Positions 43,396 through 53,254 of a stretch of 64,000 bases of DNA are shown one piece after another. Within the stretch, counting starts at the first letter, position 1, and every line of letters begins with the position of its first letter. This stretch comes from an uncultured Schlesneria sp. (GTDB lineage: Bacteria > Planctomycetota > Planctomycetia > Planctomycetales > Planctomycetaceae): contig CAIOKO010000140.1 in the NCBI GenBank assembly GCA_903858935.1, positions 1 to 64,000 of the forward strand, read 5' to 3'. Both the position numbers and the translations under genes were made by a program. The notes under the pieces were generated by a model, which was given only the letters and a program-made list of their open reading frames with translations, made no database searches and was not told the DNA's origin.

Positions 43396-46300
43396 ATGTT
43401 CTCGAAGGAGATTTTACTGCTCATCGGTTTGTTCACTGCCGATCCAGCGCCGAAATTCGATGCGCAGATCGTTCCGCTGTTGAAGCGACATTGTGTGAAA
43501 TGCCATGGGCCGGTGACCGCTGAGGCACGGCTCAATTTAAGCACCCCAGGGGCAGTGCTGCGTGGCAGTGAGAATGGTCCGGTGCTGCGACCGCATGATC
43601 TCGAAGCCAGTCCGCTGTGGAAGCGCATCGCCGCCAACGAAATGCCGCCGGAAGACCCGCTGTCGGCGGACGAGAAATTGTTGATTCGTGCCTGGATCGA
43701 GCATGGGGCGCCGGGCTTACCAACCGTCGCAGGACTGGCAGCCACGGGGGACGGTCATTGGGCGTTTCAGAAGTTGTCGTTACCGAACGTTCCCGACGTG
43801 GCTCAGACGTTGTTGCCGCAGAACCCGATCGATCGATTTATTCAAGCCGACCTGGAGCACGAGAAACTTTCGCTCGGCCCGGTCGCAGACCGGCAGACGC
43901 TCATTCGCCGTTTGAGCTACGATCTTCTCGGCCTCCCCCCGACTGACATGGAGCTGCAAGCCTTTCTGAATGACGGCTCGCCGGACGCTGTGGAGCGTCT
44001 GGTCGATCAGTATCTTGCTTCGCCGCATTACGGGGAACGGATCGGCAAGGTGTGGCTCGACGCCGCCGGTTATGCCGATTCAAATGGATACTTCAACGCA
44101 GACAGCGACCGGCCGCTGGCTTATCGATATCGCGATTACGTGATCCGATCACTCAACGCCGACAAACCCTTCGATCGATTCGTGCGCGAACAACTGGCGG
44201 GTGATGAACTGATCGGCTGGACCCCCGACATGCCGATTACTGAAGAGGTGATCGATGCCCTGACCGCAACACATTTTCTGCGGAATGGCCAGGATGGGAC
44301 GGGTGAAAGCGATGGCAATCCCGACGAGGTGCGCGCCGACCGGTATTACACCATTGAAGGGACGATGCAGATCACGGCAACATCGCTGCTCGGTTTGACG
44401 ATTCAATGCGCCAAATGTCACTCGCACAAATTCGAACCGATTTCTCATCGTGAGTATTACCAGTTCCAGGCGGTCATCGCGGGTGTGTTTCACCACGAAA
44501 AATGGATTAAGCCGAATGAGCGGTTCGTGCTCGCTCCGCTACCCGGCGAACGAGCGGCATGGGAAGTTCGCCTTGCAGCGGCGGAAGATCAGACCCAGCT
44601 CGCGAAGCAGAAACTGGCCGAGTGGCTTACGGCCAATCGTCCGCGCGGGAAGATCGCCTGGAGCGATGGCTTCGACGGGCCGCCGGAATCCCTCGCGGAA
44701 CGCTGGAGCCCCAAAGCTCCCGGCGACGACGCACCTGGCGGCGAACCTGCGGTCGCACTGAATTCCGCTGCGGCGCCTGGCGCACGGATCATAAATGGGC
44801 AGTTACAGGTATTGGAAGCTGGCACGGCGGGAAATCGGTGGCTGGTGACAAGACAAATCTTTGATTGGACACCGGATGCCGTCGGTGCCGCGATCCAAGT
44901 CACCTTCGATCTGGTCGACCGCCGCGTCGATCCCAACGGCACGCCCGCCGAACGGACTGCCTATTACATCGCTGCACACGACTTCGATGACAGCGGCGCA
45001 AAACCTGGCGGGAATCTTCTGATCGATGGCAATCCGGCTACCAGCACCACTGTGTATCTCGATTACCCCGGTGCCGATCAAAAGCAACTCGGCGCGATCG
45101 GCACGACCCCTTATACGGGGGGACGCAATTATGGCGTCCGGATCACGCATCAGAAAGACGAAAAATTCTTGATGGAACATCTCGTGGACGGCGTTCCAGA
45201 AGAGAAAACGCTGACTTTCACTGAAGATCAATTGCCGGATGGAGCCTTCGGTTACGAATTCTGCTGTGGGCGAAGTTATATTGTCGATAATGTCGTGGTG
45301 GAAACGTTCGACCAGCCGCAAGACATTGCGGCCCTCGCCGAATTCGTGAAAAGCGTGCAACCGTTGAAAACTTCAATGAGCGAGGCCGCTAAACAAGCTT
45401 CTGCGTTGAAGAATAATCCACCGGGCAAGCTCCCTTGGGCTGTTGATTTGACCCCAAACCCGCCGGCAGTGCAGTGGCTCAACCGGGGTGATTATGGTTC
45501 CCAAAAGGAACCGGTCGGCCCTGGTCCCTTCAGCGCCTTGAGCGATGACGAACAAGCCTGGCCTGAATCGCCAGCGGAAAATGCTCGTACCACAGGCCGC
45601 AGACTGGCGTGGGCAACATGGGTCACCAAGCCCGGCTCGCGACCCGCCTCATTAATCGCCCGCGTGCAGGCCAACCGCTTCTGGCAGCATCATTTCGGCT
45701 TCGGCATCGTCGACACGGCGGACAATTTTGGGTTGAGCGGCTCGCCGCCCACGCATCCTGCCCTGCTCGATTGGCTGGCCGGCGAATTTGTGCGCACGGA
45801 TTGGAGTGTCAAATCGCTGCAGAGGCGGATTGTCACGTCGCAGACCTACCGGCAATCGAGTCGATCTCCGCAGGATCAGTTGAACGCCGATCCTGACGGT
45901 CGGCGATACACGCGTGCTCCGGTGCGGCGTCTGGATGCCGAGGCGATTCGCGATACCTTGCTTTATCACGCGGGAATATTGAACGATCAACTCTACGGAC
46001 CGTACATCAAGACCGATCGGGCAAGCAACGGCGAAGTGATCGTGCAAGAAAAGAATCCTGATTTCGCTCGGCGTTCGATCTACCTGTATCAGCGGCGAAC
46101 TCAGGTCGTCAGCATGTTGCAGATTTTCGATGCTCCGACGATCGTGTTCAACAGCGTCCGTCGCACTCCGACGACGATCCCCTTGCAGTCGCTCAATCTG
46201 CTCAATTCGGAATTCGTCTCGAAGCGGATGCTTGAATTTACCCAGCAGGTGTTCGCCGACGATCGGCCAGACGACGAAAGGCTGAAGACCGTGTTTCTGA

Positions 46301-46464
46301 GATTATGGGGCCGTCCCCCGACAACTGAAGAATACTCTGCCGCACAGAAATTTCTGGCGACGCAAATCGCCGAGCGTGGTGGCTCACCAGAGGCGACGCG
46401 GCAAGCCTGGCTGGATCTGCACCAGATGTTATTCGCCGCCAGTGCGGCGCTTTATCTCGAATAG
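43396..46464 (+). CDS. DUF1549/DUF1553 protein with planctomycete cytochrome-type motif
   Basis: A 1022-residue exported protein. The N-terminal part has a heme-binding CVKCHG motif (Cys33, Cys36, His37) in a PSCyt1-type domain. DUF1549 follows at about 130-340 (AKVWLDAAGYADSNGY) and DUF1553 at about 700-990 (RVQANRFWQHHFGFGIV, RRLDAEAIRDTLL). Between them is a beta-rich stretch at about 400-640. These proteins are characteristic of Planctomycetes and Verrucomicrobia and are thought to degrade or sense polysaccharides with a DUF1501 partner, which here begins nine bases after the stop. The actual chemistry is not known. Confidence 0.9.
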   Translation: MFSKEILLLIGLFTADPAPKFDAQIVPLLKRHCVKCHGPVTAEARLNLSTPGAVLRGSENGPVLRPHDLEASPLWKRIAANEMPPEDPLSADEKLLIRAWIEHGAPGLPTVAGLAATGDGHWAFQKLSLPNVPDVAQTLLPQNPIDRFIQADLEHEKLSLGPVADRQTLIRRLSYDLLGLPPTDMELQAFLNDGSPDAVERLVDQYLASPHYGERIGKVWLDAAGYADSNGYFNADSDRPLAYRYRDYVIRSLNADKPFDRFVREQLAGDELIGWTPDMPITEEVIDALTATHFLRNGQDGTGESDGNPDEVRADRYYTIEGTMQITATSLLGLTIQCAKCHSHKFEPISHREYYQFQAVIAGVFHHEKWIKPNERFVLAPLPGERAAWEVRLAAAEDQTQLAKQKLAEWLTANRPRGKIAWSDGFDGPPESLAERWSPKAPGDDAPGGEPAVALNSAAAPGARIINGQLQVLEAGTAGNRWLVTRQIFDWTPDAVGAAIQVTFDLVDRRVDPNGTPAERTAYYIAAHDFDDSGAKPGGNLLIDGNPATSTTVYLDYPGADQKQLGAIGTTPYTGGRNYGVRITHQKDEKFLMEHLVDGVPEEKTLTFTEDQLPDGAFGYEFCCGRSYIVDNVVVETFDQPQDIAALAEFVKSVQPLKTSMSEAAKQASALKNNPPGKLPWAVDLTPNPPAVQWLNRGDYGSQKEPVGPGPFSALSDDEQAWPESPAENARTTGRRLAWATWVTKPGSRPASLIARVQANRFWQHHFGFGIVDTADNFGLSGSPPTHPALLDWLAGEFVRTDWSVKSLQRRIVTSQTYRQSSRSPQDQLNADPDGRRYTRAPVRRLDAEAIRDTLLYHAGILNDQLYGPYIKTDRASNGEVIVQEKNPDFARRSIYLYQRRTQVVSMLQIFDAPTIVFNSVRRTPTTIPLQSLNLLNSEFVSKRMLEFTQQVFADDRPDDERLKTVFLRLWGRPPTTEEYSAAQKFLATQIAERGGSPEATRQAWLDLHQMLFAASAALYLE

Positions 46465-46473
46465 GAGATCCCG

Positions 46474-47883
46474 ATGCACGACTCGACTTGGGAACTGAAT
46501 CGCCGAGCGTTTCTCGCCTCTCATGCAGGGGGGCTGGGAGCGCTCGCACTCACCAGTCTGCTACAGGATCAAAAACTGCACGCTGCGGAAGCACGGCGGC
46601 ATGCGGCTGTCTCGCTGACGCCAAAGGCAAAGGGGGTCATCTGTCTGTTTCAGCACGGCGGGCCGAGCCAGATCGATTTGTTCGACGAAAAGCCGATGCT
46701 GCGGAAGTATCATGGCAAACCTTATCCCGGCGGGGCACTCGAAACGCATTTCGACAAGCAGGCTGGTAACGTCCTGGGGAGTCCGTTCAAGTTCATGCCG
46801 TATGGCCAGTCTGGCATCGAGATGTGCGAGCATCTCCCCTGCACCGGCGCAATTGCTGACGAAATTTGTCTCGTCCGCTCGATGAACACAGAATCGGTCG
46901 ATCACGAGCAGGCGCTGCGAGCGATCCACGGCGGCAAGCTGATCGCTGGCATGCCGACCCTGGGTTCGTGGGTGACTTACGGCCTGGGAACTGAAAATGC
47001 GAATCTGCCAGCATACGTCGTCCTGGGCGATCCGGGCGGTTTGCCGGTTGATGGTGAGCGGAACTGGTCATCAGGCTGGTTGCCCGCCGTGTATCAAGGG
47101 GTGCCGTTCCGCTCCGGATCGAGTCCCGTGTTCAACTTGCAATCGCCCGACGGCTTAACCGGGAAGATGCGCCGTAATCAGCTCGATCTGTTGGCATCAT
47201 TCAATCAAAGTTTCCTGGATCGCCATCCAGAAAAATCGGAGCTTGCAGCACGAATCACGAATTTCGAAGTGGCTGCCAGAATGCAGCTCGCTGTGCCGGA
47301 AGCGCTCGATCTTTCGCAGGAATCGGAAGAGACCCAAAAGCTCTACGGTCTCGACCGTCCTGAAACCGAAGAGTACGGCCGACGGTGTCTGACGGCACGG
47401 CGGCTCATCGAACGGGGCGTTCGCTTCGTGCAGATTTTCATGTCGGGCCAGCCGTGGGATACGCACAGCAAAAACGCCGAGCAACTGACAAAACTCTGCC
47501 AGCGAACCGACCGACCCAGCGCGGCACTCGTGCAGGACTTAAAGCAGCGCGGCCTATTGGACGACACGATTGTAATGTGGACCGGTGAATTCGGACGACT
47601 ACCAATTTCCCAGGGGCCAGACGGCCGCGACCATAACCGTCGAGCGTTTTCGCTCTGGCTGGCCGGCGGCGGTTTCCGTAAAGGTTACGCACACGGAGCC
47701 ACTGACGACTTCGGTTACGAATCGGTCAAAGACGTGGTCACAGTACACGATCTCCACGCGACGCTGCTGACAAATCTGGGGATCGATCATCGCCGACTCA
47801 CCTACCCCATGGACGGCCGCGAGGCCAGCCTCACCGATGCCGAAGTCACCAAGTGCCGAATCGTGGACGCATTGCTGGCGTGA
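46474..47883 (+). CDS. DUF1501 protein, partner of the DUF1549/DUF1553 gene
   Basis: A 469-residue DUF1501 protein with a Tat-type leader (LNRRAFLAS followed by a hydrophobic stretch). Family marks are HGGPSQIDLFDEKP, VRSMNTESVDHEQAL, PWDTHSKN, GEFGRLP and GRDHNRRAFS. It starts nine bases after the DUF1549/DUF1553 stop with GGAG before its ATG, the usual operon order for this pair. The two other DUF1501 proteins in this window have no such partner. It is likely periplasmic. Confidence 0.92.
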   Translation: MHDSTWELNRRAFLASHAGGLGALALTSLLQDQKLHAAEARRHAAVSLTPKAKGVICLFQHGGPSQIDLFDEKPMLRKYHGKPYPGGALETHFDKQAGNVLGSPFKFMPYGQSGIEMCEHLPCTGAIADEICLVRSMNTESVDHEQALRAIHGGKLIAGMPTLGSWVTYGLGTENANLPAYVVLGDPGGLPVDGERNWSSGWLPAVYQGVPFRSGSSPVFNLQSPDGLTGKMRRNQLDLLASFNQSFLDRHPEKSELAARITNFEVAARMQLAVPEALDLSQESEETQKLYGLDRPETEEYGRRCLTARRLIERGVRFVQIFMSGQPWDTHSKNAEQLTKLCQRTDRPSAALVQDLKQRGLLDDTIVMWTGEFGRLPISQGPDGRDHNRRAFSLWLAGGGFRKGYAHGATDDFGYESVKDVVTVHDLHATLLTNLGIDHRRLTYPMDGREASLTDAEVTKCRIVDALLA

Positions 47884-47955
47884 GTCGCAGATTTCACAGA
47901 TTTCGATGTCGAGACTTCAACATGTGCTGCCGACCCAAAGCGACGATCGCATCAT

Positions 47956-48375
47956 TTATGCCGAGGAACATTTCGTGATAAAGGAGTGTTCCTTTCCACT
48001 GAGCTTCAGTGTGGCGTGAAATGTGAGTTCGTAATTCGATCCCGTTACAGAGCGGTTCAATGCTTTGGCGAAGTGAACCGTTTCAGTATCGGGAGCAATC
48101 GATTGGTCATAAACGGAATCCATGCAGTCAGCTTCCAGAGAATCCTTAATGCCCCTCAACGCTTGCTGAATAAACAGATTGACATTCGTGATCCCCTTAC
48201 CAGGCAAAACAATTGAATACAGCGACTTTGCGTTGCTAAAGAGGGTGAACTGTGTTCGGTCCACTCCAAACAAATGAACAGACCAGTCTGCAAACGGATT
48301 CTCAGCCAGAGGCAGAGTTTGCAATGCTCCAACTTTGATTTTGGAATTCAGCTTTTGCGAGAGTTGAAAAATCAT
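47956..48375 (-). CDS. DUF6933-like small protein
   Basis: A 139-residue protein whose first 60 residues fit the DUF6933 layout: MIFQLSQKLNSKIKV, then LPLAENPFADWSVHLFGVDR and TQFTLFSNAKSLYSIVLPGK. The rest (about 75 residues) is helical and specific to this copy. The role of the family is not known; members are small cytoplasmic proteins often near mobile DNA. The start is ATG at 48375 in preference to a TTG one codon upstream. Function unknown. Confidence 0.6.
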   Translation of the reverse strand: MIFQLSQKLNSKIKVGALQTLPLAENPFADWSVHLFGVDRTQFTLFSNAKSLYSIVLPGKGITNVNLFIQQALRGIKDSLEADCMDSVYDQSIAPDTETVHFAKALNRSVTGSNYELTFHATLKLSGKEHSFITKCSSA

Positions 48376-48509
48376 CAACAGCCTTTGTTCATTGCTGTGA
48401 TGAGAATTTGTGGCAAGGTTGTTAGCGACAACAAGTCAAATTACGGGATCCGAGCCAGTTTCCCCCAGCGATAAGGCGGGGCCCGTCGGCAGGTCTTTCA
48501 ACGACAGTG

Positions 48510-49904
48510 TCATTTCGGAAAATAGGCCCGCCCGCGTGATTTTTCCACAAGATCTCGCCATTTGGCTGAACCGTCATCCGGGACCAAACGGGTGTTGACC
48601 CCTTTCTCAAAGTACGGCATCTGGCCTGCGTTGGCGCAAGTGAGCATGAAGTTGACGGTCCCGTTACTGGCGACGTACATCGTTCGACCATCGGGCCAGG
48701 TTGTTTCCAACAGGCGTTGTGGTTCCGGCCGCGAGACGGGCTTGGCAACCTCGTACTTTTTCAGAATGTCGCGGTTCAACTCGAAGCCAACGCCAGGAGC
48801 ATCCGGGACGGCAGCCGTGCCGTTTTCGACGACGATGGGAGCAGTGAGTGTCGACGCGACAAAGAGCTGATGGCAATTCACTGCCGGCCATTTTGCCCAT
48901 TCCAGAGCTCCGCCGAATTGCAACGAGTGCGCTGCGGTGATCGACGATCCGACCAGTTGCAGCCAGAATGGCTTTCGCGACATGGCGCAGACGGCCGCTG
49001 TCTGCATGAGCATTGTTGCTCCGCCCCCGACAACAAAACCATCACAGGCGTCCTTTGTCAGCATTTCCCATGGATCGGGATTCCCATAGTGGAGCGCGAC
49101 TTTGGCTTTCACCGCCTCCTTGACCCGATGATTACCTTCCAGATCCGCCTGAGGCAGTGGTCCTTCCCAGATGTCGACCTGGGGAATGCTGTCAAATTCC
49201 AGCAGGATTGGAATAGCCTGCTCGGCAGTACGGAGTGTGTCGTTGAAATCCATGTCGATCTTGAACGACTCGGGCACAACCTTGATGGCGAGTTCGATCT
49301 GTTTCCAGAGATCAAACCACGGCCGCCCCTTCGTCTTCAGCGACAGATAGCCAGATTTGTAGGCGAGAGCGCATTCACTGGCGAGATCCTCGGGCGGAAG
49401 GTCGATGTTCCACCACGAAAGTGGCGTTCGAGCGTGTTGCTTCTTTCCCAGTAAAGCGTGGATGGGAAGATCGAGCGTGCGAGCGACCGCATCAAACAGA
49501 GCCGACTGCAAGCCGGCACCGAGCGAATCATCCCACATCAACTCGGCCGCATTCTTCCCCTGGCAGCGCGCAACGGACTGGTCATTGGTTGCTCCCCACG
49601 TATAGAACAGCATGGTCTCGCCAAATCCGGTTTTCCCGGATTTCAGGGTGACTTCGCAGATTTCCAGGTACTGCCAATGCGGGATTTCCCGCGCCATCGC
49701 CCGAGCAGGGATCTCGCGAAACGGAAGTTGAATCGTCGTGCGTTCAATCTTTTCGACGGTCAACCATGACGACGAAACGGCTGCAGGAAGATCGGGAGCC
49801 GACCAATGTCCAAGCAATCCAGCCGCGGTTGCGGCAGCCCCCCATTTCAGCAAGTCTCGACGGTTCAGGCGTGGATTGAAAGAGATATTACTTCGTTGCG
49901 TCAT
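48510..49904 (-). CDS. Tat-exported enolase-superfamily protein
   Basis: A 464-residue protein with a twin-arginine leader (NRRDLLKWGAAATAAGLL). The capping domain and barrel are of the mandelate racemase/muconate lactonizing type: KSGKTGFGETM, the barrel Lys pair around SLKTKGRPWF, and acids in KIDMDFNDTL and DIWEGPLPQAD. The last third (after about residue 290) is less typical, and I cannot place the final metal ligand or the second catalytic base with confidence. Family enzymes abstract a proton alpha to a carboxylate. Export of such an enzyme is unusual. The ATG at 49904 has GGGAG at good spacing; a frame to 49931 is rejected. Confidence 0.8.
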   Translation of the reverse strand: MTQRSNISFNPRLNRRDLLKWGAAATAAGLLGHWSAPDLPAAVSSSWLTVEKIERTTIQLPFREIPARAMAREIPHWQYLEICEVTLKSGKTGFGETMLFYTWGATNDQSVARCQGKNAAELMWDDSLGAGLQSALFDAVARTLDLPIHALLGKKQHARTPLSWWNIDLPPEDLASECALAYKSGYLSLKTKGRPWFDLWKQIELAIKVVPESFKIDMDFNDTLRTAEQAIPILLEFDSIPQVDIWEGPLPQADLEGNHRVKEAVKAKVALHYGNPDPWEMLTKDACDGFVVGGGATMLMQTAAVCAMSRKPFWLQLVGSSITAAHSLQFGGALEWAKWPAVNCHQLFVASTLTAPIVVENGTAAVPDAPGVGFELNRDILKKYEVAKPVSRPEPQRLLETTWPDGRTMYVASNGTVNFMLTCANAGQMPYFEKGVNTRLVPDDGSAKWRDLVEKSRGRAYFPK

Positions 49905-50130
49905 TCCCATGGCTCCCGATATTTCTCGCAATTCGATTTCGGAGTAGACCAGAGGGGAGGCTCCTCGGGCGATCCCTGATCTTAATCACAGAGTGGGGTC
50001 AGGTGCCATGATAAATAGAGTAGCGCAATGTGCCATGTCAGTCAGCTCAAGGAATTATCTTGTTGTTCCGATGATGCCAACCGATAGAATGTTCGGAATG
50101 CAATTTTCCCTGAAATCACGGAACCCCACG

Positions 50131-50637
50131 ATGCCTTCCACCGCCACTCCCGCCATTCGCAGAGCTTACGTCGCGATGCTGATCGGATGCGTGATGATTC
50201 TTGTCGCTGGCCCGTCATACGCAAAGGACGACATCGGACGTGTGAAAGAATTGTTCAAACGGCTGGAAGGGCGTTGGAAAGTCACGAGTGCCGAGGTTTC
50301 TGGGCAGAAGTTCGAATCTGATGAAGAATGGAGTTTCGTTGGTGGAAATTACACGTGGAGCGATTCCAAGCGAAAACTTCGCGGCTACGCTTCGATCAAT
50401 TACACTTGGGACCCTCACCAGATCTACTTTCACCACGAGCACTCGTCGGTCACCGGACCAATCGAGACCGGGGATGTGCGCAACTGGGACTCGGGCATCT
50501 ACAAGCTGTCCGACGACGGTGAGACGCTCAAGGTCTGCCTCGGGCTTCTTCCTTCGAAGGAGTTCGCAACGACGAAAGAGGATAAACGTCGTCTGTATGT
50601 GCTGAAGCGAGTGAAAGCCGATGCGCCAGTTAAGTAA
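50131..50637 (+). CDS. Small exported protein of TIGR03067 type
   Basis: A 168-residue protein: signal peptide with VAMLIGCVMILVAGPSYAK, then a beta-rich domain that begins LEGRWKVTSAEVSGQKFES and contains CLGLLP near the end. The layout is that of the planctomycete TIGR03067 domain, for which no function is established. The ribosome binding site is weak, and a start at 50098 is possible. It diverges from the enolase-superfamily gene and converges on hypF. Confidence 0.65.
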   Translation: MPSTATPAIRRAYVAMLIGCVMILVAGPSYAKDDIGRVKELFKRLEGRWKVTSAEVSGQKFESDEEWSFVGGNYTWSDSKRKLRGYASINYTWDPHQIYFHHEHSSVTGPIETGDVRNWDSGIYKLSDDGETLKVCLGLLPSKEFATTKEDKRRLYVLKRVKADAPVK

Positions 50638-50685
50638 GTAATTCTTTCCAGATTGAGAACAATTGGGGGCGTCAGCAGAGTTTAT

Positions 50686-52983
50686 TTAGTCATTTCCATG
50701 CTGGAATAGACTAAGGGCGGTCTGACCGACGCAGATGCCGCCGTCGTTTGCGGGAATTTGCTCGTTGATCAAGACACGAACCTCAGGATGTTGTTCGAAT
50801 TCATGCAGCAGCGAATTAAGTAATAGCTCGTTTTGAAAGACCCCTCCTGCAAAGACGACGGTGTTCACGGCTTTCTCACGACACAGCTTTAAGACTTGCT
50901 GCGCGGTTGATGTGACGACTGCTGCATGGAAGCCCGAGGAGATTTCAGCAATTGGACGGCCTGCGAGGCGATCAGAAATAATTTCCTTTAACAGCGGACG
51001 ATAGTCGAGTTCAGGGAAGGGATACGGAGCTTGTGGGGGGCATTTTCCGGCCTGGTGTTCGAGCCAGATGGCGGCCTGACCTTCGAAAGTTGATTCCTGG
51101 AGAAAACCGACGAGAGCAGCGACAGTGTCGAACAGTCGGCCCATGGATGTTGAGACGAAACAGTGCAGGTTCTTATCGACTAACTTTGTGGCATCAGCAA
51201 ACCGCTTTGAAAAGTGGAATGGAGATTCCCTTAGATCAGGAAGATTGCTCAGTTCGGCTAAGAATCCGGCTGCTGCTTGAACGGGATACCGGGCCGCAGC
51301 ATCCCCTCCAGGGATTCTCGAGGGAAGTAACGAATGACAGCGTTCGAAGCCATCGCAGACACTGCCGACGAAGAATTCGCCTCCCCAGATAGTTCCGTCG
51401 GTCCCCAGGCCGGTACCATCAAAGGCGACTCCGACGACTCGTTCCGTCAACAAATTCTGTTCGGCCAGAACGCTGGCGATGTGTGCGTGATGATGCTGAA
51501 CAGCCACATGTCGGCGGGCAGGTAATCGAAGTGCCAACCGGGTCGATGTGAACTGCGGGTGAAGATCATGAACGACAGTCAATTCGGCGGAATTGATTTC
51601 GTACATGGCCAAGAAGTCATGCACTGTTTTATGGAAGGATTCGTCTGTTTCCAAGTCTCCGAGATCGCCGATGTGCTGGCTGACAAACACTTGGCCTCTG
51701 ACAACGAGAGCGATCGCATTTTTCAGATCGCTCCCTACTGCGAGAATCGGATCGAGGGTTGGTAGTTTGCAAACCGTACCAGGAGAATATCCACGAGCAC
51801 GACGGATCATGAACGGTTTTTCGTTTCTAATGGCGACAACAGAATCATCGACACGCCGGGCGATCGGGCGATCGCCGATTAAGATTGCATCGGCGATTCC
51901 TGTCAGCCGACTGATTGCGTCTTCGTCGCGGTAGGCAATTGGCTCGCTTGATCGATTGCCACTTGTCAGTACTAACGGGCCAGGCGACCCGTAGTCAAAC
52001 AACAGATGTTGAATCGGTGCATAGGGAAGCATCACTCCGAGCGTTGAACAATCGGGTGAAACTCCTGTCAAATCGACTTTGGCAGGTGCCAGCACGATGG
52101 GCCGGGAGGCACTTTGCAGCAATTGTTCGTGACACAGAGAAAGCGCGACGTACTGGCGAGCTTCCTGCAGATTGCGAACGAGTAGAGCAAACGGACGTTC
52201 TTTGCGGAATTTCCGTTCACGTAAAGTAGCGACGGCCGTGGAATTACTCGCATCGCAGGCCAGGTGATAGCCCCCCAATCCTTTCACGGCAACGATGCTT
52301 CCTGTAGCGAGTAATTCAGCCGCTTGCCGGATGGCTCGCTCGCTTCCGTCCGTTGAGCGGTGACTCTCGATTAACCGATAGCCTGGCCCGCACGAATCGC
52401 AGGCGGTGGGCTGAGCATGATGTCGGCGGTCAAGCGGGTTGTCGTATTCGTACTGGCATGACAAACACATTTTCCAGGGGGCCATCGTCGTACCCGGGCG
52501 ATCGTACGGAAGACTTTTGATAATCGAATAACGGGGTCCGCATTGGGAACAATTGATGTAGGGATAACGGTTTCGCCGATCGGTTGGGTTTTGCAATTCC
52601 CGCAGACACTCGTCGCAGAGAGAAAGATCCGGCGAAATACGAACCGTGGGAGACGAATCGCAGCGACTGCCCAGGATTTGAAAATCGGAGAATCCCTCTG
52701 GAACCACTTCCTGAACATCGACCGTTGTGACGTGGGCCGCAGAGGGTGCCTGTAATTGGAGTGATGTGAGAAAGACATCCACATCCGAGTTTCGTCCTTC
52801 CGCATGAATTTCGACTCCTTCGCGACCATTCAGCACCCAGCCTTTAACATGATGAATCTGGGCCATGCGAAATACGAACGGGCGAAACCCGACACCTTGA
52901 ACGACACCCTGGATCGTGATTCGACGAGCAATAACAGCGTTTTTTCGGGCGGAATCAGGCATTTGGTCGTTTTCGGTAATCAT
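50686..52983 (-). CDS. hypF: Carbamoyltransferase HypF
   Basis: A 765-residue HypF, close to the usual length of about 750. The acylphosphatase domain is at about 18-105 (GVVQGVGFRPFVFRMA), zinc-finger pairs at about 115-200 (CDECLRELQNP, CSQCG, CLSCQYEYDNP, CDSCG), a YrdC-like domain at about 215-390, and the Kae1-like carbamoyltransferase to the end (VQHHHAHIASVLAEQ, GVAFDGTGLGTDGTIWGGEF). HypF makes thiocarbamate for the CN ligands of NiFe hydrogenases with HypE. No other hyp or hydrogenase gene is in this window, so partners must be elsewhere. Confidence 0.95.
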   Translation of the reverse strand: MITENDQMPDSARKNAVIARRITIQGVVQGVGFRPFVFRMAQIHHVKGWVLNGREGVEIHAEGRNSDVDVFLTSLQLQAPSAAHVTTVDVQEVVPEGFSDFQILGSRCDSSPTVRISPDLSLCDECLRELQNPTDRRNRYPYINCSQCGPRYSIIKSLPYDRPGTTMAPWKMCLSCQYEYDNPLDRRHHAQPTACDSCGPGYRLIESHRSTDGSERAIRQAAELLATGSIVAVKGLGGYHLACDASNSTAVATLRERKFRKERPFALLVRNLQEARQYVALSLCHEQLLQSASRPIVLAPAKVDLTGVSPDCSTLGVMLPYAPIQHLLFDYGSPGPLVLTSGNRSSEPIAYRDEDAISRLTGIADAILIGDRPIARRVDDSVVAIRNEKPFMIRRARGYSPGTVCKLPTLDPILAVGSDLKNAIALVVRGQVFVSQHIGDLGDLETDESFHKTVHDFLAMYEINSAELTVVHDLHPQFTSTRLALRLPARRHVAVQHHHAHIASVLAEQNLLTERVVGVAFDGTGLGTDGTIWGGEFFVGSVCDGFERCHSLLPSRIPGGDAAARYPVQAAAGFLAELSNLPDLRESPFHFSKRFADATKLVDKNLHCFVSTSMGRLFDTVAALVGFLQESTFEGQAAIWLEHQAGKCPPQAPYPFPELDYRPLLKEIISDRLAGRPIAEISSGFHAAVVTSTAQQVLKLCREKAVNTVVFAGGVFQNELLLNSLLHEFEQHPEVRVLINEQIPANDGGICVGQTALSLFQHGND

Positions 52984-53254
52984 CGATCCGATTTTCGGAA
53001 TCTTTGAAAAGTATTCTTGCAGGAATTGGTGGTAAAGCGAGCGGTCGATTGACCGGCGTGACGGTGCGACTTACCCTATTTGTAGCAAAATGAGAAATCT
53101 CGATGTGGGGATGAGAACTTCGAAATTCATTTCGAATGTTCCGTGATATTGAAGGCTCTGGTATCGCGTCTGTTCAGATTGAATGCCGTTTGTTGCCGAT
53201 GTGCATGAAACGGCGGGTTGGTATGGGAAAGGAATTGATCGGTTGATCGCAGTT

